From Paenibacillus artemisiicola (lineage in GTDB: Bacteria; Bacillota; Bacilli; Paenibacillales; Paenibacillaceae): a stretch of DNA of 45,013 nucleotides. Made by a program: the position numbers and the translations under genes. The DNA is taken from contig NZ_JAGGDJ010000046.1 of NCBI RefSeq assembly GCF_017652985.1, positions 1 through 45,013 on the forward strand, in the 5' to 3' direction. The notes beneath the pieces were generated by a model that saw nothing but the letters and a program-made list of their open reading frames with translations, was not told the origin of the DNA and did no database searches. Within the stretch, counting starts at the first letter, position 1; each line of letters opens with the position of its first letter. This document shows, one piece after another, positions 27,186 to 34,348 of the stretch.

Positions 27186-28040
27186 TTATGTCAGCATTCT
27201 TACCACGTAAACTTCTTTGCAAAATCCGCGCAGCCCGTTATAGATTCGCGATACCTTCGCTTCCTTGCTCACCAGGCCGAATACCGTCGGTCCGCTGCCG
27301 GACATCAGCACGCCGTCCGCGCCCAGCCGCTGCATGATGTCCTTCAGCTGCAGCACCTCCGGATGCAGCTTCAGCGTCACGTCCTCCAGCACATTGCCCA
27401 GATGGGCGCACACGTCCGCGAACGAGCCCGATTCAATCGCTTCCAGCATGTCCTTCGTCGACGGGTGGTGCTTGAGCTCGGAAGCGCGCAGCTTGCCGTA
27501 TACGTCCGCGGTCGAGACGTTGATCGGCGGCTTGGCCAAGATGACCCAGCACTGCGGCGGGTTGTCGATCCGTTCCAGCTGCTCGCCGCGCCCGCGCGCG
27601 ATCGCGGTGCCGCCCGTCACGCAGAACGGCACGTCCGAGCCCAGCTCGGCGCCGAGCGTGCATAGCTCCTCCTCGGAGATGCCGAGCTCCCAGAGCCGGT
27701 TCAGGCCCCGCAGCGTCGCCGCGGCATCGCTGCTGCCGCCCGCGAGCCCGGCGGCCACCGGGATGTTTTTGTCCAAGTGAATATAAACGCCTTTGCGCAC
27801 GTTGTAGCGGTCCTTGATCAGCCTCGCGGCTTGAAACGCCAGATTCTTCTCGTCGAGCGGGATGTAGCCCGCCTGGCTCGAGATGATGATGGAATCGCTG
27901 TGCAGCTCCTCCATCTCCAGCCGGTCGGCCAAGTCCACCATCGTCATGATCATTTCGACTTCGTGGAATCCGTCCTCGCGCTTGCGCAGAACATCCAAGA
28001 GCAGGTTAATCTTGGCCGGCGCCTTCTCATAAATCTTCAT
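27186..28040 (-). CDS. ispE: 4-diphosphocytidyl-2-C-methyl-D-erythritol kinase
   Basis: 284 residues, GHMP kinase fold. Motif 1 is KAPAKINLLLDVL, the ATP loop is PVAAGLAGGSSDAAATL, motif 3 is DGVLMSGSGPTVFGL. It phosphorylates CDP-ME in the non-mevalonate isoprenoid pathway. It stands alone between the sspF-like gene and purR, the same order as in B. subtilis. The ATG at 28040 agrees with the family start. Confidence 0.98.
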   Translation of the reverse strand: MKIYEKAPAKINLLLDVLRKREDGFHEVEMIMTMVDLADRLEMEELHSDSIIISSQAGYIPLDEKNLAFQAARLIKDRYNVRKGVYIHLDKNIPVAAGLAGGSSDAAATLRGLNRLWELGISEEELCTLGAELGSDVPFCVTGGTAIARGRGEQLERIDNPPQCWVILAKPPINVSTADVYGKLRASELKHHPSTKDMLEAIESGSFADVCAHLGNVLEDVTLKLHPEVLQLKDIMQRLGADGVLMSGSGPTVFGLVSKEAKVSRIYNGLRGFCKEVYVVRMLT

Positions 28041-28076
28041 GTCGATTCACCCGTCCATTATCGTTAAACTTCACAT

Positions 28077-28085
28077 ATTATAACA
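28077..28085 (-). promoter_or_regulatory. Extended -10 promoter of ispE
   Basis: TGTTATAAT on the minus strand is a full TGn-TATAAT extended -10. The -35 region is poor. It lies within the tail of the preceding terminator. Confidence 0.6.
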
Positions 28086-28093
28086 AAAGGCCA

Positions 28094-28143
28094 AAAGAAA
28101 AGCTAAGACGGCGGCGCTGCTTTCGCAAACGCGGCATCTTAGC
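28094..28143 (-). terminator. Intrinsic terminator of the SASP gene
   Basis: Outer stem GCTAAGA / TCTTAGC with inner GC-rich pairing, followed by TTTTCTTTT on the minus strand. Confidence 0.85.
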
Positions 28144-28158
28144 TTGGCGGCCTTCGGC

Positions 28159-28575
28159 TTAGTGAGGCATGGACGGAGATGCTTGCTGCGCGCCCGACAG
28201 GGCTTGGTGCATGTACGGCGGTACGCCGGCCGCGCCGGGCCGCGGCTGCGCGGCGTTGTACGCGCCTTGCGCCGACGGCTGTTGGTACGCCTGCGCTTGA
28301 TACGCCTGCGGCTGGTAGGCCTGCGCGCGATACGCTTGCGGCTGCGCCTGATAGGCTTGCGCCTGCGGCTGAGCCGCTTGCGGGGCCTGCTGCGCCTGGT
28401 ACTCCCTCGCGGCGGCTTGTTCCGCGAGCTGGATGGCGCGCTTCACCATGTTGCCGGCATCCTTCGCCTTGATGCCGCCCCAGCCTTCCTTCTGCACCGT
28501 GTCGTAGAACCCCAGATCCTTGGCCAGCTCGTTCTTGAGCTGCTCGCTCATCGTACTGCGGCGTTTGCGGGACAT
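28159..28575 (-). CDS. sspF: SspF-type small acid-soluble spore protein with a Gln/Ala/Tyr-rich tail
   Basis: 138 residues, about twice the normal length. The first ~60 are a textbook alpha/beta SASP: MSRKRRSTMSEQLKNELAKD and then the DNA-binding/GPR region GFYDTVQKEGWGGIKAKDAG. From ~61 to ~105 comes a low-complexity tail made of QAYQ/QAYR-type units, then a Pro/Gly/Ala end with Met and His. SASPs coat forespore DNA. The tail is not part of the family. Position (veg - sspF - ispE) and the sigma-G promoter confirm identity. GGAGG lies upstream of the ATG at good spacing. Confidence 0.92.
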   Translation of the reverse strand: MSRKRRSTMSEQLKNELAKDLGFYDTVQKEGWGGIKAKDAGNMVKRAIQLAEQAAAREYQAQQAPQAAQPQAQAYQAQPQAYRAQAYQPQAYQAQAYQQPSAQGAYNAAQPRPGAAGVPPYMHQALSGAQQASPSMPH

Positions 28576-28612
28576 TACGGTTGCCTCCTTCTTCGATCCG
28601 TCGTGGTACCGT

Positions 28613-28641
28613 TAGTATGGATGTTTTCCGGCTTCTCATTC
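28613..28641 (-). promoter_or_regulatory. Sigma-G promoter of the SASP gene
   Basis: Minus-strand GAATG (28637-28641; GnATR), 17-bp spacer, CATACTA (28613-28619; CATnnTA): a full match to the forespore sigma-G consensus. Confidence 0.85.
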
Positions 28642-28646
28642 CCGCG

Positions 28647-28696
28647 AAAAAAAAGCAAGCAACCCAAACGCCGCTTTCGCGTTTGCCGTTGCTTGC
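28647..28696 (-). terminator. Intrinsic terminator of veg
   Basis: GCAAGCAAC and CAAACGC arms pair with GCGTTTG and GTTGCTTGC arms in a long hairpin, followed by eight T on the minus strand. Confidence 0.93.
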
Positions 28697-28730
28697 CTGT
28701 TGAAAAGAAACGAAGCCGTGCTTGTGTTTC

Positions 28731-29003
28731 TTACTGAATATACGTAATGCGAACCTGCCCGTCATCGCTGTCGACCATCACTTCGACGGACTCCGTCAAA
28801 ATATCGGCGTAGCTGTACGACACGCGCTTAAATGCATGCTGTTCTTGGTCAAGCCTGACGATAAATACAGAAGGGTAGATTTCTTCCAATACGCCGGTTC
28901 GTTCAATAGTCTTTCGACGACCACCGTTTGCGCGAAGACGTATTTTGGATCCGACGTGGGTTTCCAAACTGCGTTTAATCTCCAACAGCGCATTTTTAGC
29001 CAT
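28731..29003 (-). CDS. veg: Veg protein
   Basis: 90 residues, the usual size. MAKNALLEIKRSLETHVGSK, RANGGRRKTIERTGVLEEIYPSVF and RVSYSYADILTE are diagnostic. In B. subtilis Veg is made at high level and stimulates biofilm matrix genes. Here it is preceded by two tandem consensus promoters and followed by a strong terminator, so very high expression is expected. AAAGAGGTGG precedes the ATG. Confidence 0.97.
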   Translation of the reverse strand: MAKNALLEIKRSLETHVGSKIRLRANGGRRKTIERTGVLEEIYPSVFIVRLDQEQHAFKRVSYSYADILTESVEVMVDSDDGQVRITYIQ

Positions 29004-29030
29004 TGTGCACTACCACCTCTTTCCTTGTCC

Positions 29031-29059
29031 ATTATAACGGAGAAGAGGTGATTTGTCAA
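29031..29059 (-). promoter_or_regulatory. veg promoter P2 (perfect consensus)
   Basis: Minus-strand TTGACA (29054-29059), 17-bp spacer, TATAAT (29031-29036). Confidence 0.93.
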
Positions 29060-29068
29060 AAAAATTCA

Positions 29069-29098
29069 ATTATAACAGTGGCTTTAATAAATTGTCAA
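29069..29098 (-). promoter_or_regulatory. veg promoter P1 (perfect hexamers, extended -10)
   Basis: Minus-strand TTGACA (29093-29098), 18-bp spacer, TGT-TATAAT (-10 at 29069-29074). Confidence 0.9.
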
Positions 29099-29155
29099 TA
29101 TAAAAAATCGTGACGACTCCATGCCCATTGTTTAGTGTATCCGATGCCGCCATTC

Positions 29156-30037
29156 TTATACGGTCGCTTTTACGCCCGTCAGCGTCCGGGGCTTCGGCAG
29201 CCCGACCCGATACTTGCCGAACGTCTCGACGCCGCCCACGCCGTCAATGCCGCTGATCGTCCCATGAATCACGTCCGGCAGGTTAATCGTCTCGCTGATC
29301 GGGGTATAGCTCGCTTTGATCGCCACGTAGACCGGATCGAGCGCGTGAATCAGCACCCTTCCCGGCGAGCTGGCAAAATTCGAGCCCGATTGCAGCAGCG
29401 CCTCGTAGTGGGACTGGCATGCCCCCGCCACGACGACGAGTCCGTCCCGGCTCTTCTCGTAGTCCCGGGCGACCCGGACCGCATCCACGAAATTTTGCGA
29501 ATTTTTGTAGGAGGCGAGGTTGTTCAGATCGTTCTGTTCGCGGTTTCGGAGCACGCCGTCATGACCGGTGATCACGACGATGTCCGGCTTGATCTGCGGC
29601 AGCAGCCGATAGACGGCGTCGGCCATCTGCGACTCGTGCACGTAGAGGCCGTGAGCCGGCACCCGCATTTGCGTGTACAGCTGCATGCTCTTCTTCATAT
29701 AATTGCCGTCCCCGTCCAGGTGAAGCACCTTGCCGGGCACGTCGAAATACGGCTGGCTCTGATTCTGCGCCCGCAGCAGCTCCCGCTGGATGATCTGCTG
29801 CTGCCGCTCCTCCTGCATCCGCTGCGTCGATTCGCCGGCCAACAGCCGCGCCTGCCGGATCGCGACCGGCAAGTCGCCATCGCCGTCCTTTACCACGGAT
29901 AAGTCGTTCAGCGGCGCGTCGGCCAACAGCCGGTAGTCGGTGCCTTTCAGCACGGCTGTATGTTCTTCGATTATCGCAACACGAAAAAGGACGTCCCCGC
30001 CATAGGATTTGCGGACGACCAGGTCCCCTTGCATCAT
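29156..30037 (-). CDS. yabG: Sporulation-specific protease YabG
   Basis: 293 residues from ATG 30037, eight bases after GAGGTG; ATGs at 30043 and 30034 are also in frame. Family sequences include GDLVVRKSYGGDVLFRV, PGKVLHLDGDGNYM, VITGHDG and GACQSHYEA, the last holding the putative catalytic Cys/His. YabG is a mother-cell protease that trims spore coat proteins. It is preceded by a sigma-K type promoter, consistent with late mother-cell expression. Confidence 0.96.
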   Translation of the reverse strand: MMQGDLVVRKSYGGDVLFRVAIIEEHTAVLKGTDYRLLADAPLNDLSVVKDGDGDLPVAIRQARLLAGESTQRMQEERQQQIIQRELLRAQNQSQPYFDVPGKVLHLDGDGNYMKKSMQLYTQMRVPAHGLYVHESQMADAVYRLLPQIKPDIVVITGHDGVLRNREQNDLNNLASYKNSQNFVDAVRVARDYEKSRDGLVVVAGACQSHYEALLQSGSNFASSPGRVLIHALDPVYVAIKASYTPISETINLPDVIHGTISGIDGVGGVETFGKYRVGLPKPRTLTGVKATV

Positions 30038-30057
30038 GGGCATATCACCTCTTCGTC

Positions 30058-30086
30058 TATCCTATGGGGAGACGCCCCCGAAGGTG
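30058..30086 (-). promoter_or_regulatory. Sigma-K promoter of yabG
   Basis: Minus-strand CACC (30083-30086; mACm), 16-bp spacer, CATAGGATA (30058-30066; CATAnnnTA): full consensus. The predicted leader is only about 15-20 nt. Confidence 0.85.
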
Positions 30087-30181
30087 CGCTTCTTCGTCAT
30101 CTTTTGCGAGGGGCCTTGGCCCGCCTAACGGCCTACTTATGCCCGGTCAGACTTAGGCGGCAGGCAGGCTTAAGCGGCATC

Positions 30182-31081
30182 TTAAGCGGGCAGGCCCGCC
30201 TGCCGCAGCGCCTCGCTCAGCGCCGCGAATTCGGCCAGCGACAAGGTCTCGCCGCGCCGGCTCGGATCGATCCCGCAGCTCTCCAGCAGCGGCGCGATCC
30301 GTTCGCGGTTCGCCTTCCCGACGAACGCGGTCAGGTTGTTCGCGATCGTCTTGCGGCGCTGCGCGAAGCAGGCCTGCACGGTCCGGAAGAAGAACCCCTC
30401 GTCTTCGACCTCGACCGCCGGCTTGTCCCGCAGCGACAGCTTGATGACCGCGGAGTCGACGTTCGGCTGCGGAATGAACACGGTGTGCGGGACGATGCAG
30501 ACGAGCTCCGGCACGCAATAATACTGGACGGCCACGCTGAGGCTGCCGTACTCTTTGCCTCCCGGCTTGGCGGCCATCCGCTCCGCGACTTCCTTCTGGA
30601 TCATGACGACGATATGCTCGAGCGGCAGCTTTTCTTCGAGGAGCTTCATCAGAATCGGCGTGGTGACGTAATACGGCAAATTCGCGACGACGCTGACGCC
30701 GGACAACCCCGCGAACTGCCGCTCCATCAGCGCGCGCAGGTCGAGCTTCAGCACGTCCCCGTGCTCGACGTGGACGTTCGGCGTCTCCGCCAGCACGTCG
30801 CGCAGAATCGGGATGAGCCGGTTGTCGATTTCGACGGCCGTCACGCGGCCCGCTTCGTGCGCGAGCTGCTGCGTCAGCGCGCCGATGCCCGGGCCGATCT
30901 CGAGCGCGCCCTTCGTCTCGTCCAGCTCCGCCGCGCCGACGATCTTGCGCAAAATATTTTGATCGATCAGGAAGTTCTGACCGAGGCTCTTCTTGAACGT
31001 AAAGCCGTATTTGGCGATGATGTCCTTCGTCCGTCTGGGCGAACCGACGTCATGGACCGCTCTCGTGCTGCCTTCTGTCAT
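30182..31081 (-). CDS. rsmA: 16S rRNA A1518/A1519 N6-dimethyltransferase KsgA
   Basis: 299 residues. FKKSLGQNFLID is the SAM-binding start, EIGPGIGALTQ motif I, and NLPYYVTTPI the catalytic motif IV; a C-terminal helical domain follows. It dimethylates two adenines near the 16S 3' end during small-subunit maturation. The ATG overlaps the rnmV stop by four bases, so the two rRNA-maturation genes are coupled. The 138 bp after the stop contain CGCTTAAG-like repeats but no T run. Confidence 0.98.
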   Translation of the reverse strand: MTEGSTRAVHDVGSPRRTKDIIAKYGFTFKKSLGQNFLIDQNILRKIVGAAELDETKGALEIGPGIGALTQQLAHEAGRVTAVEIDNRLIPILRDVLAETPNVHVEHGDVLKLDLRALMERQFAGLSGVSVVANLPYYVTTPILMKLLEEKLPLEHIVVMIQKEVAERMAAKPGGKEYGSLSVAVQYYCVPELVCIVPHTVFIPQPNVDSAVIKLSLRDKPAVEVEDEGFFFRTVQACFAQRRKTIANNLTAFVGKANRERIAPLLESCGIDPSRRGETLSLAEFAALSEALRQAGLPA

Positions 31082-31638
31082 GACGATTCTCCTTCGCTCT
31101 CCATCGTCTGCAGCGCGCGCAGAAATTCATCGCGCGTGATCCGGAACGTGGAGCATCGTTTATAGAACTGCTTGCCGTTGGCGTAGCCGATGCCGAGCAG
31201 ATTGCCCATCTTCAGCCGCCGCTCGGACGCCTGCGGGTGAACGAGCAGCCCCGCCTGCATGAGATCCTCCATCGTCACCTCCGCCAGCCCCCCGTCGCCG
31301 TCGGCCGCTTCCGTCCGCAGATTGGCCAGCGCGTGGCGGATCGCCTCGGGCGACGCGTTCTCGACGCCGATGTCGCCTTTGTACAGCGCCTGCTCCTGCG
31401 GCAGGAACGCATGCTTGCACCCCGGCACGCGCCGCGCGACGATTTTGCGGATCCGCTCGCCCGCGTGGTCGGGATCCGTGAAGATGATCACGCCGCGGCG
31501 CTGCTGCGCGAGCTCGATGCGGCGAAGCACCGCCTCGCCGATGGCGGAACCGCCGGTCTCGATCGTCTCGGCCTCGACGGCGCGCTTGACGGCGACCGTG
31601 TCGTCCTTGCCTTCGACGACGATGATTTCCTTAATCAT
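31078..31638 (-). CDS. rnmV: Ribonuclease M5
   Basis: 186 residues. The N-terminal Toprim domain has EIIVVEGKDDTVAVKRA (catalytic Glu) and IIFTDPDHAGERIR (DxD). The C-terminal part binds the 5S precursor with ribosomal protein uL18. It matures 5S rRNA; a 5S gene lies in this window at 44676-44792. Operon with rsmA. Confidence 0.97.
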   Translation of the reverse strand: MIKEIIVVEGKDDTVAVKRAVEAETIETGGSAIGEAVLRRIELAQQRRGVIIFTDPDHAGERIRKIVARRVPGCKHAFLPQEQALYKGDIGVENASPEAIRHALANLRTEAADGDGGLAEVTMEDLMQAGLLVHPQASERRLKMGNLLGIGYANGKQFYKRCSTFRITRDEFLRALQTMESEGESS

Positions 31639-31665
31639 GGAAGCTCCATTCCTTCCCGTTAGACA

Positions 31666-31697
31666 AACAATAAAAAGAAGAGGCGTCGCCTCTTCTT
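31666..31697 (-). terminator. Intrinsic terminator of the yabE-like gene
   Basis: AAGAAGAGGCG / CGCCTCTTCTT perfect hairpin followed by TTTTTATTGTTT on the minus strand. It separates the cell-wall gene from rnmV-rsmA. Confidence 0.88.
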
Positions 31698-31778
31698 ATC
31701 ATGGCATATTTAATCATGAATTACGATATGAATCAAGTAGACGGCTTTCCGATAAACGAACGGGGATGACCGGGTTTC

Positions 31779-32924
31779 TTACAGAGACTCCGGCTTTTTC
31801 GGTCCCAGCACGTAGACCGTGTAGCCCCGCTTCAAGCCGAACCGGTCGGCGTACGACTCGCTGTCGAAATACACGTCGATCTTATGGCCTTTGACGGCGC
31901 TGCCCGTGTCTTCCGCGCGACGGAAGCCGATGCCCTCGATGTAGACCCACCAGCCGATCGGAATGACCTTCGGATCGACCGCGATCGTGCGGCCTTCCTG
32001 GACGCGCGTTCCCGAAGCGGTAATGCCGTACTCCGGATGGCCTTTGCCTTTGCCCGTCGAAGCCACGCCCGCCGAATACGCCGTCAACGTGAAGTTCCGC
32101 ATGACCTTCTTGGCGTTGAACGTGACGCCCCGCTTCGTGTAGCTCGATGCCCCGGCGCTGGCCGACAGCATCGTCACCTTCGGTTCGGGCTTCATCGTTC
32201 CGACCGAGACGACTTTATCGACCGCGGGCTGCGGCGTCATTTTCTCGACGAGCGTCTGCGACACCGCCACGCCGTCCGCGAATACCGTCTCGTAGCGTTT
32301 GACCACTTTACCCTGCTGGCCTTGCCGGACAAGCTTTTGCTTCCCGAGCGCGAGCTTCGGATCGTTCTTCTTCACGACCGTGAACGGAACGTCATACGAA
32401 GTCTCGGAATATTTCTTGTCGATCCGGGTGACCGTGATGGTCATGTTCGGTTGGAGCGCCGCCTCGGACGAAGGATACACCTTGTCTAGGCCGCGAACCT
32501 CTATATCAGCCTGATCGATCGCCGCTTGTACCGTTTTCTCTGTCGTGTACAACGTTTTTGCTTTGCCGTCTGCCTTCACCGTAAGCGGGATGGCCCGATC
32601 GATAACGATCCGGTCGCCATCGCTTATGCCGCCGTCCAGCGGCATCGACACTTTATCGTGCGGGCCGATGGTGATGGCTTGTTCATCCAGTAGGCGTTGA
32701 AGGACCCATTGCTTCGTGGAGACAATGGTTTCTCGTCCGTTCAATACTACGGAGACATGCTTGTCAGCCGTTCCGTACAACAACACCAAAAACATGAAAG
32801 TCATAGCGATTGAGATCATGGCGCTCAGTACAATTAAACGCACATTCTCATGCTTCCATCGCAATGCGAAAGACATGCTGGATGATCGTTTCCCATGGGT
32901 GTCCTTTAACTGGAGTGCTCCCAC
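31779..32924 (-). CDS. yabE: YabE-like cell-wall protein with DUF348, G5 and 3D domains
   Basis: 381 residues. GTG start at 32924 with AAGGAGG nine bases upstream. One N-terminal membrane helix (about residues 27-50, LIVLSAMISIAMTFMFLVLL); two DUF348 modules (~55-165); a G5 domain (~165-245); a C-terminal 3D (MltA-like lytic) domain with TAYSAGVASTGKGKGHPEYG and the Asp triad (IAVDPKVIPIG, DTGSAVKGHKIDVYF). It is expected to cleave or remodel peptidoglycan, like resuscitation-promoting factors. Its 5' leader holds a c-di-AMP riboswitch. Confidence 0.95.
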   Translation of the reverse strand: MGALQLKDTHGKRSSSMSFALRWKHENVRLIVLSAMISIAMTFMFLVLLYGTADKHVSVVLNGRETIVSTKQWVLQRLLDEQAITIGPHDKVSMPLDGGISDGDRIVIDRAIPLTVKADGKAKTLYTTEKTVQAAIDQADIEVRGLDKVYPSSEAALQPNMTITVTRIDKKYSETSYDVPFTVVKKNDPKLALGKQKLVRQGQQGKVVKRYETVFADGVAVSQTLVEKMTPQPAVDKVVSVGTMKPEPKVTMLSASAGASSYTKRGVTFNAKKVMRNFTLTAYSAGVASTGKGKGHPEYGITASGTRVQEGRTIAVDPKVIPIGWWVYIEGIGFRRAEDTGSAVKGHKIDVYFDSESYADRFGLKRGYTVYVLGPKKPESL

Positions 32925-32995
32925 TTCTTCGGTCCTCCTTACATAGCCCCGCCGCCTTTGTAAACATGATACTTAGACGCGACTATAGAGTATTG

Positions 32996-33017
32996 GCGTG
33001 CGAACGCACGCTTTTTT
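32996..33017 (+). terminator. Plus-strand terminator facing into the yabE leader
   Basis: GCGTGC-GAAC-GCACGC hairpin followed by six T on the plus strand. The nearest plus-strand source is antisense transcription through the yabE-like gene. On the minus strand the hairpin has no T run. Confidence 0.6.
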
Positions 33018-33082
33018 CGTATTCCGCCTCGGCCCCACCTCCACCATACACCCTATGTCGTCAGTTTACGCAATATTCAAAC

Positions 33083-33125
33083 AAAAAAGAGAAGCCCGAC
33101 GACAGAGGATCTGTTTCGTGGCTTC
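33083..33125 (-). terminator. Expression-platform terminator of the c-di-AMP riboswitch
   Basis: GAAGCC / GGCTTC outer stem with an ACAGA / TCTGT inner stem, followed by TCTTTTTTG on the minus strand, between the aptamer and yabE. Confidence 0.85.
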
Positions 33126-33182
33126 CCATTCGGATAAATGGCAGCGTGATGTTGCATGCACGAGGTTGATCTCTCTTATGTA

Positions 33183-33365
33183 CGCTTGCGAGGTTAGCTG
33201 TCGGATTCGGGCGCGAGAGTCGCCCTATTCGCTTCGCGACGCCCGGTCATGCGCGTCCTTCGGCGAAATTCACCCCTAGAGAATTCCGTTGCTTTCGCTG
33301 TTCGATTGCTACAAACAGTTTCAGGCAAGTGGTTCCCCCGCTCTCCGGTAACCGGAGATTAAGCG
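33183..33365 (-). ncRNA. ydaO/yuaA riboswitch (c-di-AMP)
   Basis: Minus strand: CGCTTAATCTCC at the 5' end, GGGGGAACCA, AGGGGTGAAT, then GCCCGAATCCGACAGCTAAC and CTCGCAAGCG at the 3' end. All are landmark sequences of this class in correct order. The class binds c-di-AMP as a dimer of ligands and usually turns off cell-wall hydrolase and potassium-uptake genes. It explains most of the 638-bp gap between yabE and tatD. Confidence 0.95.
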
Positions 33366-33407
33366 ATGATTTGGAAAAGGAATACAGCTTTTGTTGCTCT
33401 GAGATGA

Positions 33408-33437
33408 ATCATACCGTCTACCGCCGCTCATTGTAAA
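33408..33437 (-). promoter_or_regulatory. Sigma-A promoter of the riboswitch/yabE transcript
   Basis: Minus-strand TTTACA (33432-33437), 18-bp spacer, TATGAT (33408-33413). The start is about 40 nt ahead of the aptamer. Confidence 0.75.
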
Positions 33438-33562
33438 GAACTGATTAATGACGATTTTCGCGAATTTCAAGGAAAATTCCGAGCTATTCCAGCGATTCGC
33501 GGATGAAAAATCATTTTTTTCACCGGATTTCCCCGGAAATCTAACGCATCGTCACGTTTTCA

Positions 33563-34330
33563 TCAGATTCCAAAACATCTCTTTGCGTTTTCGGTCGTGA
33601 TTTTGGCGATTTCTTCCACGGATTTCCCTGAAATTTCCGCCATTGTATTTGCTACAAGACGGACGAAGGACGATTCGTTCCGCTTCCCGCGATGGGGGTG
33701 CGGCGCCAAATACGGCGCGTCCGTTTCGATCAGCAGCCGGTCGAGCGGCACCTTGGCCATGACCTCTTTCGGAACCCGCGCGTTCTGGAATGTAAGCGGT
33801 CCCCCGAAGGAGATATAGAAGTTCATGTCGAGGCACTGCTTCGCGGTTTCCCAGCTGCCGGAGTAGCAGTGCATGATCCCGCCGACCTCGCTTGCGCCTT
33901 CCTCGCGAAGAATCCGCACGACGTCTTCGTGCGCGTCGCGGTTATGGATGACGATCGGCTTGCGCATCTCCTTGGCGAGCGCGATCTGCTGGCGGAAGAC
34001 GCGCTGCTGCACGTCTTTCGGCGACGTATCCCAATGGTAATCGAGGCCGATCTCGCCGAGCGCCACGACCTTCGGATGCTCGAGCAGCGACGCGATCCAT
34101 TCGAGATCCGCCGGCGTCATGTCGATGCTGTCCACGGGGTGCCAGCCGACGGCCGCGTAGATGAACGGATAGCGCTCGGCCAGCGCCATGGTGGTCGGAA
34201 TCGTCTCGCGGTTAAAGCCGATATTGACGAGCGTATGTACGCCGGCCTCGAGAGCCCGTTCGATGACCGCCTCGCGGTCTTCGTCGAATTTCGGCGAGTC
34301 CAAATGCGTATGCGTGTCGATTAACATCAC
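33563..34330 (-). CDS. tatD: TatD family metal-dependent hydrolase (3'-5' nuclease)
   Basis: 255 residues. Metal ligands are visible in LIDTHTHLD (HxH), GEIGLDYHW (Glu), VIHNRDA (His), MHCYSG (His) and LIETDAPYLAPHPHRGKRN (Asp). The TIM-barrel family acts in DNA repair and RNA decay. The first codon is GTG at 34330 with ATG three bases on; AAAGGGG is upstream. It lies 18 bases after the HD-domain gene, so it is probably co-transcribed. Confidence 0.97.
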   Translation of the reverse strand: MMLIDTHTHLDSPKFDEDREAVIERALEAGVHTLVNIGFNRETIPTTMALAERYPFIYAAVGWHPVDSIDMTPADLEWIASLLEHPKVVALGEIGLDYHWDTSPKDVQQRVFRQQIALAKEMRKPIVIHNRDAHEDVVRILREEGASEVGGIMHCYSGSWETAKQCLDMNFYISFGGPLTFQNARVPKEVMAKVPLDRLLIETDAPYLAPHPHRGKRNESSFVRLVANTMAEISGKSVEEIAKITTENAKRCFGI

Positions 34331-34348
34331 GTCTTGCGCAACCCCTTT

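Noticed and set aside
30044..30181. CGCTTAAG-like repeats between rsmA and yabG
   Set aside because: Some pairing is possible, but there is no T run and no recognised element; reported only under rsmA.
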